A stretch of 64,000 nucleotides of DNA from Campylorhamphus procurvoides (Eukaryota; Chordata; Aves; Passeriformes; Dendrocolaptidae), in contig WBMV01004890.1 of assembly GCA_013396655.1 (NCBI GenBank), positions 459,025 to 523,024 on the forward strand, given 5' to 3'. Positions 53,341 to 64,000 of the stretch are shown in pieces. Every line of letters starts with the position of its first letter. Within the stretch, counting starts at the first letter, position 1. Below the pieces are notes generated by a model that worked only from the letters and a program-made list of their open reading frames with translations, did no database searches and was not told where the DNA came from. Both the position numbers and the translations under genes were made by a program.

Positions 53341-56300
53341 AAGTGGCTGAAAAGAGTTTTTTAATATATGAACAAAGGAGGGCAGGAAGTTGAGGACAAA
53401 TTTAGGAAAGACATTCCATGTGAATAACCTGGCTGTGCTGGCCTGGGGCTGAATGGATGTGATTATGGTGTTGGTGTAGCCTGTGGGTCGAAATAAGCAG
53501 AATTTTTGTGAATGTGTCTTAATTATTCCACAGCCACATGGGCAAAGCTGCTAAAACAGCCACAGAACTGAACAGCTGGGCAGGGGAGGAGGAGAGGGGC
53601 TGGCACCTTGACATTCCTTCAGCTGATTGGCATATAGATTATCAGCCTATATAGGAAAACATTAATATTCCCTGTCCCTTTGGCTTATCTGGATGGATCC
53701 TCAGAGAGAGGAAAGCAGAAAGGTGTGTGAGGGTTCCTCCTCTGCCAGCTGGGGTGAACCACAGACAAGGGACTGTGCTCAAGACCATGTGGGGTAAGAG
53801 TATTCATATGAAATAGGGCACAAAGAGAAACTGAGAGGGAAGGAGGAGAGACACTCCTTAAGAACTGACACCTAATAAACTAAAAACTGAAAAAGATGAG
53901 CAAAAGCTTTAGACAAATAGTTCAAAGGAAAACCAGCAAAAAAAGGACAAGCAATAAAAGGACAAAGACTGAAAGCTGATATGTTGCAGATAATTCTGAT
54001 CATTTATAAGGCACTTACTGCAAGGATAATACCTGCAAGTGTGTATAATTGACCTGGTTTTGGTAGAGTTACCCCGAGGGCAATTGTACCTGCTGTATCT
54101 GAAGAGCTGGATCTTTTGATTTTATGGGGTGAACTACAGAATCTCTTTTGTCTTGACTTTTTGAGGTATCCCAGGCCTGGGAAGGAAATAATTGTTGCAC
54201 ACAACACCATGAATCTTTGATTTTTCTGCAGCTGTTTAAGCGTTTTCCCAGTGATAGAAACAAGTTGCTGCTTGGCTGTGGAGAGACAGAGCCCTGGGGT
54301 GTCCCTGGGGTGCAGGTAGGCAAAGAATTTGGCTGTCTCTGGAACTTGTAAGCTGCGTGCAATTAAAATTCAGTGCAATACAATGATATGATGTTTGAGA
54401 AAGCATTTGCTAGATTAGCAGTGCTTTACTGCTACCACTTTTCATAAAGCAAATTTCTTCTCTGGGAGCAGAAGCCTGTGGAAGAACATTTCAACAGAAA
54501 ACTTCATCAGGCAAAATGGAGCCCACACTTTTCTTCCCTGTCTCCCAGATGATCCGTGCAGCTGTTGGGAATAATAACTATAATGCTAATAATGCTTTAA
54601 CTTTCCTGTTGCACAGAGCCTGTCCAAACCAGAGGTCAGATGTGTGTGTGCAGGGAGTGCTGGACGTGCACACAGGCAAAGGAACATGCAAAAAGGGTGA
54701 TGGTAAGCACAAAGTAACTGGAAGGAAGAAAGGCTGGAGGGTTTTATTCATGAGGTATGAAAAGGAACATGGAGGTGGAGGAGTAGGAGGGAATGTGAAG
54801 TATCCCTGGGTATATGCACAGGAAGGAAAGAGAACTTAGTTTATTTTCTATTTGTGCAAAGGCAGATGGGAGCTCAGGGAAGTTGTGTGGGCCTGTGGGC
54901 ACCCACAGCACGCAGCAACATGGTGTTGCTAATGGACAATGCCTGGACCCCTGGACTCTCAGAGGATTCTCAGGTCACAGCAGTGAAGTTCATCATGAAT
55001 AAGATAACTTTAAAAAATAAAATTTGGTATATTGCTGTACAGCTCTAAACCTCCAGAATGATCCCATGGTAACACTGTCTCTGGGCTTCCTATTATGTAT
55101 TCAGATACAACAATTAAAATAATGCGATATAAAAAAAGAAAGTCATAATCATGAAGTTTGGGAACACCACATGCTTGAGCTGTGAGTGCCAAGTGTGTGT
55201 GGAAGGGCTGGGGGGATGTGACCAGGGAGTGAGTGCTGGGGGCGAAATTGTGTCATATGGTGAGGGCAAGAGGAATCAACATCAAACCCACAATACCCAC
55301 GTGAGAGAAGGAGTTCCTGCCCTCTTGGCCACTAATGAGTTTTGTTATTTGCTGTTGCAGAAGGGGCAATGGTGGTACCTCATCAAGGCTCCTTTGCATT
55401 TCTCAATGTAACTCAACATATTGTTCCTTATAATTCTGCTCTTATCTGTAATTCTCACTTCAATAATTCATCTGTTTCCCCTCCCTGGGTGCTGATTTCT
55501 CCTGAGGCACATACTGACCCCTTCCTCTTCACTGTGTTTGGGCTTTTTTTTTTCTTATACAGAGAATTTTTTAGGTTTCGCTGCCATCTCCAAATGCAAA
55601 ATTGGGCAAACCATCGTTGTTTGCATCATTCCTCTCTTCCTTCCAGACTGTCTGAAAGGAAGAGTGAAAACTTGGAAGTTAGCAGAGGAATTACTGTAAC
55701 AACAGACTGAAAAATGACAAGGCAAAACAATAAGCATGGAAGGTCTCTGGTTCTTCTGTCTCAGGAGAGCTCCTCACTTTGCTGCTGAAATGCTGACCCT
55801 TGCAAACCTTCTGTCCCCTTCCACCACAGACTGCCACGCTGTCAGACAAACAGCAGTGGATCCTCCTTGTGTTTTCTGCCCCCCAGATATCTTCACATTG
55901 CTTCAAGCAATAGACTTCTGCTGAGGATTCTCTGTACTTAATCAGCTCTTCCTTGTGTGAGGGTACAAACCCCTGTGGAGCCCATCACACCTTCCCTGCT
56001 GTGTGAGGTCAGTGTTTGTGTGCTCTTCAATTCCACAAGTTAAAACCAAGCCTTAAGTTTCTCACCAAAGGATGAAGGCAACAGGTGGCCCAGAGCAGCC
56101 ACATGGGCCAGCTGTGAGTGTGTGGGGCAGAGGGACAGAGCATCTCTGGGTTCTGAGGTGCACTGAAGACCTGGGGGCAGTGTGGGTGGCACTGTGGGGC
56201 TGTTTCTGCAGTGCACTGTAATGCATGTGCTGCACTGGTGTGGAGATGTTCCAGAGAATGGGGCTTGTGGAGGGGGCAGGGATGGGTTATGGGCACGTGC

Positions 56301-56649
56301 CTGTGGAAGATGGCAACTCCAGAGTGGTCTAGTGGTGGTTGGGAAGTGTCTCAGCAGCTGCTGGGACTGTTGGGAAGTGCTTATTACACGTGCTGAGAGG
56401 GGATATCTGTCATGTTTGTTGCATCACCACAGTTTTACCTTTCCAGAGAGGGGAAACCAGCTCACCCTGGCACACACCTTCCTGTGAATCCCTATGAACT
56501 GGATGCACAGGGGAAGGACTCGTCAGTCTGGTGTTTTAACGAGTATGTAACAAAGGGCAGGCACTGGGACATCACCAAATTTAAGAAAAAACAAATCAAG
56601 GAGGACCTTTTGTGTTTAGCACACACCTTCTCCGGGTGTCTCAGCTTCA

Positions 56650-64000
<7,351 letters not shown>

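Noticed and set aside
56027..56296. Minus-strand frame near the GSG1L exon as the missing terminal exon
   Set aside because: Pro/His/Cys-rich with no resemblance to the GSG1L tail and no phase-2 acceptor in the right place.

Overview
This is a piece of a vertebrate nuclear genome, most likely a bird. Genes are split into short exons with GT-AG introns. The only recognisable interspersed repeats are a few short, 5'-truncated CR1 LINE tails, and no SINE or intact retrovirus was seen. The gene order (the KATNIP 3' end facing the GSG1L 3' end) is the one I recall from the human 16p12 region. Species cannot be fixed from the sequence. CR1 would also fit turtles or crocodilians, but the low repeat load favours a bird.

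Left half (2485-31047, + strand): the C-terminal two thirds of KATNIP (KIAA0556, katanin-interacting protein). Fourteen coding exons join in one frame (3129 nt, 1042 residues plus stop), and all splice phases agree. The 5' exons lie outside the window. The protein shows three repeated modules of about 200 residues plus the tail of a fourth. Three of the thirteen introns carry GTATCCT donors typical of the minor (U12) spliceosome. One of these also has a perfect TTCCTTAAC branch site.

Middle (31048-42739): KATNIP 3' UTR and intergenic DNA. It holds two old CR1 fragments, a two-copy 44-bp tandem repeat and an AT-rich block with an octamer-like motif that could be a conserved noncoding element. 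No gene was recognised here.

Right half (- strand): at 44650-43122 lie the last two coding exons of a BEN-domain protein (Ser/Thr/Pro-rich exon, then coiled coil plus BEN domain), with a plausible poly(A) site near 42740. Its 5' exons were not found. At 60660-60549 and 56911-56744 are two clear internal exons of GSG1L, the claudin-like AMPA-receptor auxiliary subunit. The usual GSG1L terminal exon was not recognised. The GSG1L exon ending at 56744 leaves phase 2, which is the phase the BEN exons accept. A joined transcript is therefore frame-compatible but unproven.

KATNIP acts at microtubules and cilia. GSG1L is a synaptic membrane protein. BEN proteins bind DNA or chromatin. Nothing suggests that the three work together; they are simply neighbours.
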